64,000 bases of DNA from an uncultured Clostridium sp. (GCA_900552135.1 URYN01000005.1:62001-126000), one strand, 5' to 3'. Counted from the first letter of the stretch, positions 27,429-36,044 are shown. Program-made: numbers and translations. Notes: generated from the sequence alone by a model not told the origin.

Positions 27429-27554
27429 TATAAAAAGTAAATTAGGTTTGGGTATTAAGTGGAATTTTCCATTTTAATTAACTTCAAAGCCAATTGAAAT
27501 TTTTTCATAAAACATATTGAAAATAAAAAAGATTAATAGTAAAATTAAAACAGA

Positions 27555-29363
27555 ATGAAAAGAAAAATAATAAAAACAACGGAGGATAAAATGGAAAAAT
27601 TTAAAAGCGAGAATGGTATTACATTGATAGCACTGGCAGTTACAGTAATAGTGATGATAATCATTTCGGTTGGACTAAGTGCAACAATGACAACAAATAT
27701 AGAAATGAAGAACTACAACAAGTTTAAAGAAGATATAATAACATTATCAGAGGCAACTAAATTATACTATTTAAATAATGGTACCTTGCCTGTTGCAACA
27801 GACAAGGTATTAACAAGTATTGATGTACCAAGCAAAGACAAAAATCCAAATGATAATGATAAATATTATTATATAGACATGAGACTTATACCAGATGCAG
27901 AGACATACTTTGGAGAAGGAAATAAAGATGGAACTTTTACGTCAACAGATAACGACTTATATGTTGTAAATGAAAGAAGTTTAACGGTTTATTATTTAAA
28001 AGGTGCTGTTTTAAACGGCGAAAGACATTATACATCTGTAGATGATTATTCAGATGGTGGATTTGCATCAGATTATTATTCAAAAACTGATTTACCAATA
28101 ATAGCAGCTGTATCTATGAAGAGTGATGGAAGTGATTCAACAAGAGCGGACTTGGGAGATACTGTTACACTTAAATTTATTTCAAATTACACGCTAACAC
28201 AAAATCCAACAGTTGTAATAGATGGACAAGATGTAACAAGTAGCTGTACTTGGAATGGAAATATATGCACAGCAACTTATAAAGTAGCATCTGCTTCAGA
28301 CTCAAGCGGAAACAGCAAAAATGGAAAAAAGATTGAATTTAGTATTTCAAACTATTCGGCTGATAGCAAAACAGGAACTACAATATCTGATGTAAACTTT
28401 GGAAAAAGTGTATATTTTGAAATGAGAGACAAGTATGTAGATGGAGTGCCAATACCAGAAGGTTATTACTATGTTGGTGGAACAAAAGCAAAAGGTCTTG
28501 TTATTTCAGATAATGTAGCAGATAAGGAATTAGATAAAGGAAAAGAAAATGTAAGAAGAGATTTAACAGGAAATCAGTGGGTCTGGGTGCCAGTAGAAAC
28601 ACCAAGTAGTTTATACACAACAGTAGATGCAGGGGTAGCACTTTCAGGAAGTACAGGAGTAAAAACTACAAAATACACAAATTCAGCTATAATCAGTGGA
28701 AAAACAAGAGTAAAACCAGGCGATACAAGTAGTTTTAGAGAGCCAGATATAGTACCTGAATCAACTAATGGTGATACTGATGAAAGAGCAAAAACAGCAG
28801 GATTTAGTAGTCTGGCAAATATGGCAGAGACTATGAAAAGTGATTATGAAGAAATGATAGCAAGTTTAGAAAAGTATAAAGGATTTTATATAGGAAGATA
28901 TGAGTTAACAGCAAATGGAGAGAAGACAGGAGCAACTCAGACAGATGTAAATTGGTATACTTTATATAAAAATTGTACTACACTTGCAGTAGGATCAAAA
29001 GTAAAAACACGAATGATATGGGGATTGCAGTGGGATGCTACATGTAATTGGCTAGCAGGTTCTGGATTTAGTATAACGGATTCAAGTAAATGGGGAAACT
29101 ATAAGGATAATACAGCAGATGGATATGGAAGTAAAAAAAATACAGGCTTTAGTGAAAGTTGGAAGGCAAATAATATATATGACTTTGCTGGAAACTGTGT
29201 GGAATTTACACAAGAAGCAGTCAGCCCCAACGGCAGAGTTTACAGCGGAGGCGGCTGTTACGACTTTGGCTCTCTCTCTCCGGCTTCTGATCGTCTCTAC
29301 GACCTTCCTACCATCACCTACAGTAGCAATGGTTCTCGCCCTACTTTATATTTGATACCATGA
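27555..29363 (+). CDS. Pilin-like surface protein with FGE/C-type-lectin-like C-terminus, probable DGR target
   Basis: A 602-residue protein. After a short basic leader comes ENGITLIALAVTVIVMIIIS, a type IV-pilin-like N-terminal helix (about residues 19-38). The middle is Ser/Thr/Asp-rich with immunoglobulin-like features. The last 160 residues resemble the formylglycine-generating-enzyme/C-type-lectin fold (FYIGRYE, YDFAGNCVEFTQEA and the end GSRPTLYL). The final 120 bases (29221-29340) are 67 G/C, against 40 of the 120 before. Their codons mostly end in C or T, unlike the A-rich codons elsewhere. This is the mark of a variable repeat diversified by a reverse transcriptase. No RT or template repeat lies in the window. 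ATG at 27555 or 27591. Confidence 0.8.
   Translation: MKRKIIKTTEDKMEKFKSENGITLIALAVTVIVMIIISVGLSATMTTNIEMKNYNKFKEDIITLSEATKLYYLNNGTLPVATDKVLTSIDVPSKDKNPNDNDKYYYIDMRLIPDAETYFGEGNKDGTFTSTDNDLYVVNERSLTVYYLKGAVLNGERHYTSVDDYSDGGFASDYYSKTDLPIIAAVSMKSDGSDSTRADLGDTVTLKFISNYTLTQNPTVVIDGQDVTSSCTWNGNICTATYKVASASDSSGNSKNGKKIEFSISNYSADSKTGTTISDVNFGKSVYFEMRDKYVDGVPIPEGYYYVGGTKAKGLVISDNVADKELDKGKENVRRDLTGNQWVWVPVETPSSLYTTVDAGVALSGSTGVKTTKYTNSAIISGKTRVKPGDTSSFREPDIVPESTNGDTDERAKTAGFSSLANMAETMKSDYEEMIASLEKYKGFYIGRYELTANGEKTGATQTDVNWYTLYKNCTTLAVGSKVKTRMIWGLQWDATCNWLAGSGFSITDSSKWGNYKDNTADGYGSKKNTGFSESWKANNIYDFAGNCVEFTQEAVSPNGRVYSGGGCYDFGSLSPASDRLYDLPTITYSSNGSRPTLYLIP
29221..29352 (+). other. Putative variable repeat (VR) of a diversity-generating retroelement
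   Basis: G/C-rich, C-ending codons (AGC, GGC, TAC, GAC, CTC, ACC, ATC) cluster at the 3' end of the coding region, as expected if adenines of AAY template codons have been replaced. The conserved end (GGTTCTCGCCCTACTTT, encoding GSRPTL) could be the homing-initiation site. Boundaries are approximate. Confidence 0.65.
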
Positions 29364-29430
29364 GATATAGAGGCGAAGAGTTCTAAAGAAGAACTCAAAA
29401 CTTCTATGACAAAGGGAAAACAAAAAGAAG

Positions 29431-29448
29431 GCTATGCCAACGCATAGC
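29431..29448. repeat. Perfect 7-bp hairpin with CAAC loop, 68 bp after the putative VR gene
   Basis: GCTATGC CAAC GCATAGC. Diversity-generating retroelements commonly carry a short hairpin/cruciform with a four-base loop downstream of the VR; this fits in shape, though it lies further away than in the Bordetella phage. Confidence 0.5.
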
Positions 29449-29464
29449 GAATGGAATACGCTAT

Positions 29465-29520
29465 GTGGAAAATTTTAGGTGGTACCCATTGAAAATGGGC
29501 CACACATCTAAAATTTTCCA
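29465..29520. repeat. Imperfect 55-bp inverted repeat
   Basis: TGGAAAATTTTAG at one end and CTAAAATTTTCCA at the other, with weaker pairing between ACCCATT and AATGGG inside. It contains AGGTGGTACC, which recalls a T-box but lacks the rest of that motif. A related hairpin lies at 50561-50644. Confidence 0.6.
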
Positions 29521-29744
29521 CTTGCAGTCTTTTGAAATTTTAAAAGAAAATAAAACTAGAAAAAATTGTACAAAATCACAAAATTACCCGAAAATCCTTG
29601 CATTTGTTTACAATTCGTGTTACAATACAAAGTAGTGTAAAAGCACTACTTTTAATTTTTTACTATGTGTAACAATGTATAAAATTAAAAGTCCTTACTT
29701 ACATCTTAAGTATGTAGGTTATAATCCAAAAGGAGGTGAAAATA

Positions 29745-30029
29745 ATGAATAAATACGAGAGTGTAATCATTATTAATCCAGCTGTTGATGAGGAAAGACT
29801 TAATGCCTTAACTACAAAATTTACAGAAATGATTAATAAAGATGGAAATGTTGAAAAAGCTGATAACTTAGGTAAAAAGAAATTAGCTTATCCTGTAAAG
29901 AAAAATGCAGAAGGATATTATGTAGTATTCTACTTTACAGCAAACCCAAGCTTAATAGCAGAGTTAGAAAGAAATTACAGAATCACTGATGATGTTATTA
30001 AATTCATGACAATAAACGTAAACGAATAA
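29745..30029 (+). CDS. rpsF: 30S ribosomal protein S6
   Basis: Small-subunit protein that pairs with S18 at the platform. The 94 residues read MNKYESVIIINPAVDEERL at the N-terminus, with LGKKKLAYPVKKNAEGYYVV (about 46-65) and a normal end. ATG 29745 has AGGAGGTG nine bases upstream. The frame also opens at GTG 29736 inside the ribosome-binding site and should be ignored. It is the first gene of the conserved rpsF-ssb-rpsR operon. Confidence 0.97.
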   Translation: MNKYESVIIINPAVDEERLNALTTKFTEMINKDGNVEKADNLGKKKLAYPVKKNAEGYYVVFYFTANPSLIAELERNYRITDDVIKFMTINVNE

Positions 30030-30057
30030 TTTAAAAAGTAAAAAATGGAGGTCACTT

Positions 30058-30492
30058 ATGAACAAAGTAATTTTAATGGGAAGACTAACAAGAGACCCAG
30101 AAGTTAGATACACACAAACAAGTAACACATTGGTTGCATCTTTTTCACTAGCCGTAAATAGAAGATTTACAAGACCAGGAGAAGAAAGACAAGCAGACTT
30201 TATAAACTGCGTTGCTTGGAACAAAACAGGGGAATTTGTAAGCAAATATTTTAAAAAGGGCCAACAAGTTGCAGTTGTAGGTAGATTGCAAACAAGAACT
30301 TACGACGATGCAAATGGTCAAAAACGTTATGTGACAGAAGTCGTAGTAGAAGAAACATATTTTGCAGAAGGCAGAAGAGATGGAGCAACAGGAGACTTTG
30401 ATTCAAGCTTTGGTGCTGATCAAGCACAATCTTCTGATACAGGAGCTACATCAGAATTTGAAGTTTCATCTGGCGACGACCTACCATTTTAA
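30058..30492 (+). CDS. ssb: Single-stranded DNA-binding protein
   Basis: Coats ssDNA in replication and repair. The OB-fold start MNKVILMGRLTRDPEVRYTQ is typical, and VVGRLQTRTYDDANGQKRY is the central strand. The disordered acidic tail ends in DDLPF, the conserved tip that docks partner proteins. The 144 residues lie between rpsF and rpsR, the classical arrangement. Confidence 0.97.
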   Translation: MNKVILMGRLTRDPEVRYTQTSNTLVASFSLAVNRRFTRPGEERQADFINCVAWNKTGEFVSKYFKKGQQVAVVGRLQTRTYDDANGQKRYVTEVVVEETYFAEGRRDGATGDFDSSFGADQAQSSDTGATSEFEVSSGDDLPF

Positions 30493-30521
30493 TTTATAAT
30501 AAGAATAGGGAGGATAGAAAG

Positions 30522-30797
30522 ATGGCAGACAGAAAACAAAATAGAAGAAATACTGGCAAAGATGATGATTTCAACCCAAAGTTCAGAAAAATGAGAAAAA
30601 AGGTATGTCCTTTATGTGCTAATAAAGATTTAGTATTAGATTACAAAAATGCTGATCAATTAAAGAAATTTATAAATGATAAAGGAAAGATATTACCAAG
30701 AAGAACTACAGGTGCATGTAGAGAACATCAAAGAGATATTACTATTGCTGTTAAGAGAGCTAGACAAATTGCTATATTACCATATACACAAGAATAA
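30522..30797 (+). CDS. rpsR: 30S ribosomal protein S18
   Basis: Platform protein that binds S6 and 16S rRNA. The 91 residues include a basic N-terminus (RKQNRRNTGKDDDF) and KVCPLCANKDLVLDYKNAD, a CxxC zinc-ribbon-type segment. Then come the highly conserved KILPRRTTGACREHQRDITI and ARQIAILPYT. The two-cysteine pair and the following cysteine suggest a zinc-binding form. It is the last gene of the operon. Confidence 0.97.
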   Translation: MADRKQNRRNTGKDDDFNPKFRKMRKKVCPLCANKDLVLDYKNADQLKKFINDKGKILPRRTTGACREHQRDITIAVKRARQIAILPYTQE

Positions 30798-30938
30798 TCA
30801 AATTGTTACAAGAAATACCATAATGTAACATAATGGTAATAAAAAAGCAATAAAAATCTATTGACTATATAAAAAAAGAATAGTAAAATTAAAACTGTAA
30901 ATAATAATATTAATTATCGAATGAAAAGGAGAAAATGT

Positions 30939-31289
30939 ATGATGAAAAGAAATTCTAAAATGATTATTGGAACTATTCTTGCAATAGTAATTATATCTTT
31001 TTCTACAGTAGTTTTCGCTGAAAATACTACACCAGTTATAATCGGTGGAAGTGGTTCAACAACTCAGAACACAGAGCAAAATACAACTGATAACACAACT
31101 TCTAATACAACAGCAAATACAACTTATAATGCTCTAAACACTTCTACAACATATAACACAGCAAATACAACTACTACACTTCCAAAAACAGGTGTTGCAG
31201 ATGGTTATGTTGTTGCAATATTAGTTGGTGTATGTGCTGTATCAGCAATTTACGCTTATAAGAAAATAAGAGATTATAATGTAAAATAA
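30939..31289 (+). CDS. LPKTG-anchored Thr/Asn-rich cell wall protein
   Basis: A short secreted protein (116 residues). A signal peptide (about 1-28: hydrophobic, then VVFAEN) is followed by a Thr/Asn-rich low-complexity spacer. The sorting signal LPKTG is at about residues 81-85, then a hydrophobic helix (VVAILVGVCAVSAIYAY) and the charged tail KKIRDYNVK. These are the sortase-substrate features. I chose ATG 30939 after AAGGAG; the frame opens at 30921. The sortase gene faces it 70 bases away on the other strand. The mature protein would be only about 50 residues and may be a spacer or a signal. Confidence 0.8.
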   Translation: MMKRNSKMIIGTILAIVIISFSTVVFAENTTPVIIGGSGSTTQNTEQNTTDNTTSNTTANTTYNALNTSTTYNTANTTTTLPKTGVADGYVVAILVGVCAVSAIYAYKKIRDYNVK

Positions 31290-31314
31290 TGAATTTTATA
31301 ATTAATATATTAAT

Positions 31315-31361
31315 AACTCATAAGACTTTAGCTTTGTAGCTGTGGTTTTATGAGTTGTTTT
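31315..31361. terminator. Terminator between LPKTG gene and sortase
   Basis: AACTCATAA pairs with TTATGAGTT and a T-run follows. The stem lies between converging genes, and its right side is close to the sortase stop codon. Confidence 0.8.
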
Positions 31362-32068
31362 TATTCCTCGGCTCTTATAATTACTCTAGTCTGCTTTATG
31401 GAATTGCATGTCATAAGAGTTACAATTCTTTTTCCACCTGTAAATTGTGAGGTGCATGAGAAATCTGTTCCTTCAACTTCTTTTTTCTCTGTTACATGGT
31501 ATTCTACTGATTTACCATCAAGGCCATAAATATTGATAGTGTCTCCAGAAGTTAATTTTACAATTTGCGCAAATGAAGTATTATCAATGTAGTTGTGCCC
31601 TGCTATGCATAAATTTCCAATTTTATTAGGCAAGGGACCCGCAAATCTGCAAGGTGCAATTTTTAATAGTTCATCAGAAACATCTGACAATATTGGATAA
31701 TCCAATTTTATTTTATCAATTTTAATTATGCCAATAACAAATGAATCTGAAGAATTACCTTTTGAACCAGAAGTAGAATTATAATTAAAAATGGAACTAG
31801 AATCTGAATTTAAGCTTTGAAACTGACTTGAATATAAAGAAGAGTCAGAAGCTTCACTTGAAGACGTTGAGTTATCATTCTGTAAGCTCAATGAGTAGGG
31901 AGTATTTCCTGAATATAAAAAAGCTATAGAATAAGATTTAGCGAGATTGCTGGATAATTTATCTTTTTTTGATACATCATAAACATATAGCATAAATATT
32001 ATAATAAAGGTAACGAGCCCTATCATGGCTAATAAAAATAAAATTTTAAAAAACAATATCTTTTTCAT
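31361..32068 (-). CDS. srtD: Class D sortase
   Basis: Membrane transpeptidase that joins LPXTG proteins to the envelope. One N-terminal transmembrane segment (about 6-30) precedes a Ser-rich linker (about 60-110) and the sortase barrel. Catalytic residues are His158 in IAGHNYIDN, Cys221 in TLMTCN and Arg228 in TRVIIRA. The length is 235. The gene runs towards the LPKTG protein gene, its likely substrate. Which sortase class it belongs to is inferred from the overall look, with a small sequence and an N-terminal anchor. Confidence 0.9.
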   Translation of the reverse strand: MKKILFFKILFLLAMIGLVTFIIIFMLYVYDVSKKDKLSSNLAKSYSIAFLYSGNTPYSLSLQNDNSTSSSEASDSSLYSSQFQSLNSDSSSIFNYNSTSGSKGNSSDSFVIGIIKIDKIKLDYPILSDVSDELLKIAPCRFAGPLPNKIGNLCIAGHNYIDNTSFAQIVKLTSGDTINIYGLDGKSVEYHVTEKKEVEGTDFSCTSQFTGGKRIVTLMTCNSIKQTRVIIRAEE

Positions 32069-32231
32069 AATATTATTTTTTACAGAAACATAAAAATAAT
32101 GTATGAAACATAATAATTTAATAAAATATTATGTCGAAATGTTTTCGATTTTTTTAGAAAAAAGTCTATACATTTATTGCTATTGTGTGATAGAATAAGG
32201 GCAGTTTAATTTAGAAAATGGAGGAATAAAA

Positions 32232-32945
32232 ATGCCGGAAGCAAAGTATAAAAGAATTTTATTAAAATTAAGCGGAGAAGCTTTAGCTGGTGAAAACAAA
32301 ACAGGTATTGACCCAAAAGTTTTAGGTAGTATTTGCGACGAAATACAAAAGGTTAAACAAATGGGAGTAGAGATTGCTATTGTTGTTGGTGGCGGAAACT
32401 TCTGGAGAGGAAAATATGGAACTCAAATGGAAAGAACCACATCAGATTACATGGGAATGCTTGCAACTGTAATGAATGGATTAGCATTGCAAGATGCATT
32501 AGAGGCAAGAGGAATGTATACAAGAGTTCAAACTGCTATTGAAATGAGACAAATTGCTGAACCATATATAAAAAGAAAGGCACTTAAGCATTTAGAAAAA
32601 GGCAGAATTGTAATTTTCTCTTGTGGAACAGGAAATCCTTATTTCACAACAGATACAACAGCAGCTTTAAGAGCAGCTGAAATAGAGGCTGAAGTAATAT
32701 TGGTTGCAAAAACAATTGATGCCGTATATTCTGCAGATCCTAAAATAGACAAAAATGCTATAAGATATGACAAAATATCTTATTTAGACATATTAAATAA
32801 AGATTTAAAGGTAATGGATTCTACTGCTACTTCATTATGCAGAGACAATAAGATTCCTTTAATTGTATTTGGCATTAATGACCCAGATAATATAGTTAGA
32901 GCCGTTAAAGGTGAAAAGATTGGAACATTAGTAGAGGAAGAATAA
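32232..32945 (+). CDS. pyrH: UMP kinase
   Basis: Amino-acid-kinase-fold enzyme that makes UDP from UMP and ATP. The 237 residues contain KRILLKLSGEALAGENKTGID (about 7-27; the first half is the phosphate-binding KLSGEAL), VGGGNFWRG (about 55-63), and ELVVAKTIDAVYSADPK-like (here ILVAKTIDAVYSADPK, about 155-170). It sits directly before frr, as usual; rpsB and tsf are not in front of it, where an LPKTG/sortase pair lies instead. Confidence 0.96.
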   Translation: MPEAKYKRILLKLSGEALAGENKTGIDPKVLGSICDEIQKVKQMGVEIAIVVGGGNFWRGKYGTQMERTTSDYMGMLATVMNGLALQDALEARGMYTRVQTAIEMRQIAEPYIKRKALKHLEKGRIVIFSCGTGNPYFTTDTTAALRAAEIEAEVILVAKTIDAVYSADPKIDKNAIRYDKISYLDILNKDLKVMDSTATSLCRDNKIPLIVFGINDPDNIVRAVKGEKIGTLVEEE

Positions 32946-32962
32946 AGAAAGAGGTATAAAAA

Positions 32963-33511
32963 ATGGATTTTAATAGTATAGAAGAAAAAATGAAAAAAAC
33001 AATAAGTGTATTTGAAGAAAATTTAGCAGAGGTTAGAGCAGGTCGTGCAAACCCTAACATATTAAATAAAATAAGAGTAGATTATTATGGAGTTCCAACT
33101 CCAATAAACCAAATGGCTGGAATTTCTGTTCCAGAGCCAAGAACTATAGTAATTCAACCTTGGGATATGAGCATTCTTAAAGACATAGAGAAGGCTATAA
33201 ATTTAGCTGAAATTGGAATTAATCCAATGAATGATGGAAAAGTTATAAGACTTAACTTCCCAGAGCTTACTGAGGAAAGAAGAAAAGATTTAGTTAAAGA
33301 AATAAGAAAAACTGCAGAAGAATCTAAGGTTGCAATCCGTTCTATTAGAAGAGATGGAATCGATATGGCAAGACAAGAACAAAAAAATGGAGGTCTTACA
33401 GAAGATGAATTATCTTCAGCAGAAGACAAAATCCAGAAGATGACTGATGCAAAGATTAGCGAGATAGATCAATTATTAGAGAAAAAAGAGAAAGAAATAA
33501 TGACTGTATAG
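32963..33511 (+). CDS. frr: Ribosome recycling factor
   Basis: Splits post-termination ribosomes with EF-G. The 182-residue three-helix-bundle protein carries VRAGRANPNILNKIRVDYYG (about 25-44), TIVIQPWD (about 67-74), and IGINPMNDGKVIRLNFPELT (about 86-105). The C-terminus ends in a Lys/Glu-rich helix. pyrH lies 17 bases before it and uppS 15 bases after. Confidence 0.97.
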   Translation: MDFNSIEEKMKKTISVFEENLAEVRAGRANPNILNKIRVDYYGVPTPINQMAGISVPEPRTIVIQPWDMSILKDIEKAINLAEIGINPMNDGKVIRLNFPELTEERRKDLVKEIRKTAEESKVAIRSIRRDGIDMARQEQKNGGLTEDELSSAEDKIQKMTDAKISEIDQLLEKKEKEIMTV

Positions 33512-33526
33512 TGAGGTTATCGTAAC

Positions 33527-34291
33527 ATGAGTGATACAATAAATAATGCTAACGAGGAAAATATTGAAAAATTAGATGAAATTATTAATGTAAACAATTT
33601 ACCAGAGCATATTGCAATAATAATGGATGGTAATAGAAGATGGGCAAAGAAGAATAATTTAAATACTGCTCAAGGACATAAAGAAGGAGCAGAAAATTTG
33701 AAAAGAATTTCGAAATTTGCAAATAAGATAGGCATAAAATATTTAACTGTTTATGCCTTCTCTACAGAAAACTGGAAAAGGTCAGAAGAAGAAGTTGGGG
33801 CAATAATGAAACTTCTAAAATTCTACATATTAGATTTTTTCAAGTCTTATGATGAGAATATTAAAGTAAATGTAATAGGAAGAATCGGAGATTTACCTAA
33901 AGATTTACAAAAAGAAATAAGAAGTGTTGAAGAAAAAACAAAGAATAACACAGGACTTGTTTTAAACATTGCTTTCAATTATGGCGGAAGAGACGAAATT
34001 GTTACAGCTGTAAAGACTATTACTCAAAAGGTTTTAGATGGAAAACTTAAAATAGATGATATAACTGAAAATGAAATATCAAATAGTTTATATACAGCAG
34101 GTCAGCCTGATCCAGATTTACTAATTAGAACTTCGGGAGAAGAGAGAATTAGTAATTTCTTGCCATGGCAAATTTCTTATTCAGAATTCGTATTTACAGA
34201 CAAATATTGGCCAGAGTATTCAAATTCAGATTTGTTAGAGTCAATACAAATTTATCAAAAAAGAACAAGAAGATTTGGCGGAAATAAATAA
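33527..34291 (+). CDS. uppS: Undecaprenyl diphosphate synthase
   Basis: cis-Prenyltransferase that builds the lipid carrier for cell-wall precursors. Motifs: HIAIIMDGNRRWAKKNNL (about 28-45, with the catalytic Asp), YAFSTENWKRSEEEV (about 81-95), RIGDLP, and near the end PDPDLLIRTSGEERISNFLPW-like (split as PDPDLLIRTSGE and RISNFLPWQ). The 254 residues are normal. It follows frr by 15 bases; cdsA follows after a gap of 143 bases. Confidence 0.96.
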   Translation: MSDTINNANEENIEKLDEIINVNNLPEHIAIIMDGNRRWAKKNNLNTAQGHKEGAENLKRISKFANKIGIKYLTVYAFSTENWKRSEEEVGAIMKLLKFYILDFFKSYDENIKVNVIGRIGDLPKDLQKEIRSVEEKTKNNTGLVLNIAFNYGGRDEIVTAVKTITQKVLDGKLKIDDITENEISNSLYTAGQPDPDLLIRTSGEERISNFLPWQISYSEFVFTDKYWPEYSNSDLLESIQIYQKRTRRFGGNK

Positions 34292-34434
34292 CATGACTGA
34301 TTATAGTATTGTGCAAAATAATATAGAATCGAATATAATTTTGTACAATAAAATTAAGTGATAGAATTGAATAATAAAATTTAAGGAATATGTAATAAAA
34401 TTTACAAAGTTGAATTAAACGAGAGGGTAAAATT

Positions 34435-35235
34435 ATGAAAAGAGTTATATCAGCAGCAATAATGCTTCCAACAGTCCTTTTAGTATTTATTCTTGGTAAT
34501 AAATATGTTGTAGATGTTTTTATGGGAATCATAGCGCTTAGATGTATACATGAATTATTTCATGCATTTGAAGTGAAAGGGCATCACCCTGTAAGATGGG
34601 TAGGATACATATCAGCAATAGCAATAATGTTTATTCATGTAATTCCCAAGGAATATGCAATAATTGCAATAGCAACTATTTTGCCATTATCTATATTAGC
34701 ATTGTTTATAGTTGTACTTTCGAAAAAAACGAAAACTGATGTTATAGACATAGCAATAACTTTTTTTGGAATATGCTACATTGTATTATTCTTGATGTTT
34801 ATGTCTATAATTAGAAATATGGAAAATGGTAAGTTCTTAATATGGTATGTATTCATTAGTTCATGGCTTACAGATGTATTTGCTTACATAACTGGAAAAG
34901 CAATTGGAAAGCATCATTTTACAGACATAAGTCCTAATAAAACAATCGAAGGTTGCATTGGAGGAACATTAGGAGCTACAATTTGTATGATAATCTATAC
35001 AGTAATATTAAATAATTTTGCAGGATTTAATATTAATATAGCATTAATTACTATAACAGGCATAATATTAAGTATAGTAGGTCAAATTGGAGATTTATCT
35101 GCATCTAGTATAAAAAGATATGCCGGAATAAAAGATTTTAGCGATTTGATTCCAGGACATGGGGGAATGGTTGACAGAGTAGATAGTGTTATATTTATTG
35201 CACCATTTGCTTATCTATTGTTTTTGTTTATTTAA
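34435..35235 (+). CDS. cdsA: Phosphatidate cytidylyltransferase
   Basis: Makes CDP-diacylglycerol for phospholipid synthesis. The 266-residue integral membrane protein has seven to eight hydrophobic segments and the CDS signature near the C-terminus (LSASSIKRYAGIKDFSDLIP then GHGGMVDRVDS). ATG 34435 follows GAGAGGGTAAAATT. The usual next gene, dxr (and later ispG), is absent; rseP follows directly. Confidence 0.95.
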   Translation: MKRVISAAIMLPTVLLVFILGNKYVVDVFMGIIALRCIHELFHAFEVKGHHPVRWVGYISAIAIMFIHVIPKEYAIIAIATILPLSILALFIVVLSKKTKTDVIDIAITFFGICYIVLFLMFMSIIRNMENGKFLIWYVFISSWLTDVFAYITGKAIGKHHFTDISPNKTIEGCIGGTLGATICMIIYTVILNNFAGFNINIALITITGIILSIVGQIGDLSASSIKRYAGIKDFSDLIPGHGGMVDRVDSVIFIAPFAYLLFLFI

Positions 35236-35258
35236 TAAAAATAAAGGAGCAAAATATA

Positions 35259-36044
35259 ATGGAATTTTTAATCAGTGCCATTAAAATTATATTTCTTTTG
35301 GGATTTTTAGTTGCAATACATGAAACAGGTCATTTTCTAGTTGCAAAATTATGCAAAGTACGCGTAAACGAATTTGCAATTGGATTTGGACCAGAGATAT
35401 TAAAAAAACAAGGGAAAGAAACTAAATATGCATTAAGGCTTATTCCGCTGGGCGGTTTTGTAAGCATGGAAGGCGAAGAGCAGCACTCTGATAAAGAGGG
35501 CTCTTTTAGTAAGGCAAGCATTGGCAAAAGGATTGCTATTGTTGCAGCAGGAGCGGTTGTAAATATAATTTTTGCGATAATATTATTTTTTATATTATCA
35601 ACAACAATACCTGCATCTGCATCAGGATTTGGTGTAAGATTGCAATATGCGTTTCTTAATACAAAAGGCTTTATAGGAGAAATGCTTGAGAGCATTAAAA
35701 TATTATTTACAAGTAAGGTAACTGTAGACGAATTTGTTGGACCAGTAGGAATCTCTGGCATAGTTGCCCAAACGTCAGGAATAAAAGAGTATGTTTATAT
35801 AATATCTGTAGTTTCTATGTCGCTTGGAATAACTAATCTTTTACCATTTCCACCACTAGATGGAGGAAAAATATTGCTATTAATTATTGAAGCAATAAGA
35901 AAAAAGCCTTTAAAACAAGAAACAGAATTAAAGATTCAAATGATGGGATTCACAGTACTTATTTTACTATCAGTTTTTGTAACATTTAACGATATTACAA
36001 AAATAGTTGGGGGAATTTATTATGGAGGAACTTGGAAAGCCTAA
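35259..36044 (+). CDS. rseP: RseP-type site-2 protease lacking the PDZ domain
   Basis: Intramembrane zinc metalloprotease of family M50B. The zinc motif HETGH (about 21-25) lies in the first membrane helix. The C-terminal part has FVGPVGISGIVAQTSG (about 158-173) and NLLPFPPLDGGKI (about 197-209), with the third zinc ligand. Typical RseP/RasP proteins have about 420 residues with a PDZ domain between the second and third helices; here only about 70 residues join them, so the protein is 261 long and PDZ-free. The stop overlaps the start of polC by 23 bases. Confidence 0.9.
   Translation: MEFLISAIKIIFLLGFLVAIHETGHFLVAKLCKVRVNEFAIGFGPEILKKQGKETKYALRLIPLGGFVSMEGEEQHSDKEGSFSKASIGKRIAIVAAGAVVNIIFAIILFFILSTTIPASASGFGVRLQYAFLNTKGFIGEMLESIKILFTSKVTVDEFVGPVGISGIVAQTSGIKEYVYIISVVSMSLGITNLLPFPPLDGGKILLLIIEAIRKKPLKQETELKIQMMGFTVLILLSVFVTFNDITKIVGGIYYGGTWKA

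Larger units (their letters stand above)
29364..29735. other. Gap between the pilin-like gene and rpsF with several hairpins
   Basis: It holds GAGTTCT...AGAACTC (about 29380-29397), the perfect GCTATGC-CAAC-GCATAGC hairpin (29431-29448), a long imperfect inverted repeat (29465-29520), and a hairpin, AAAGTAGTG...CACTACTTT, with a T-run. An 8-bp stem (ACTTACAT...ATGTAGGT) stands just before rpsF. The upstream hairpins could be the cruciform that helps retrohoming; the later ones probably regulate rpsF. No gene is seen. Confidence 0.55.

Noticed and set aside
29470..29480. T-box-like AGGTGGTACC upstream of rpsF
   Set aside because: No stem I specifier loop or antiterminator is seen, and rpsF is not a usual T-box target. 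The element lies inside a simple inverted repeat.
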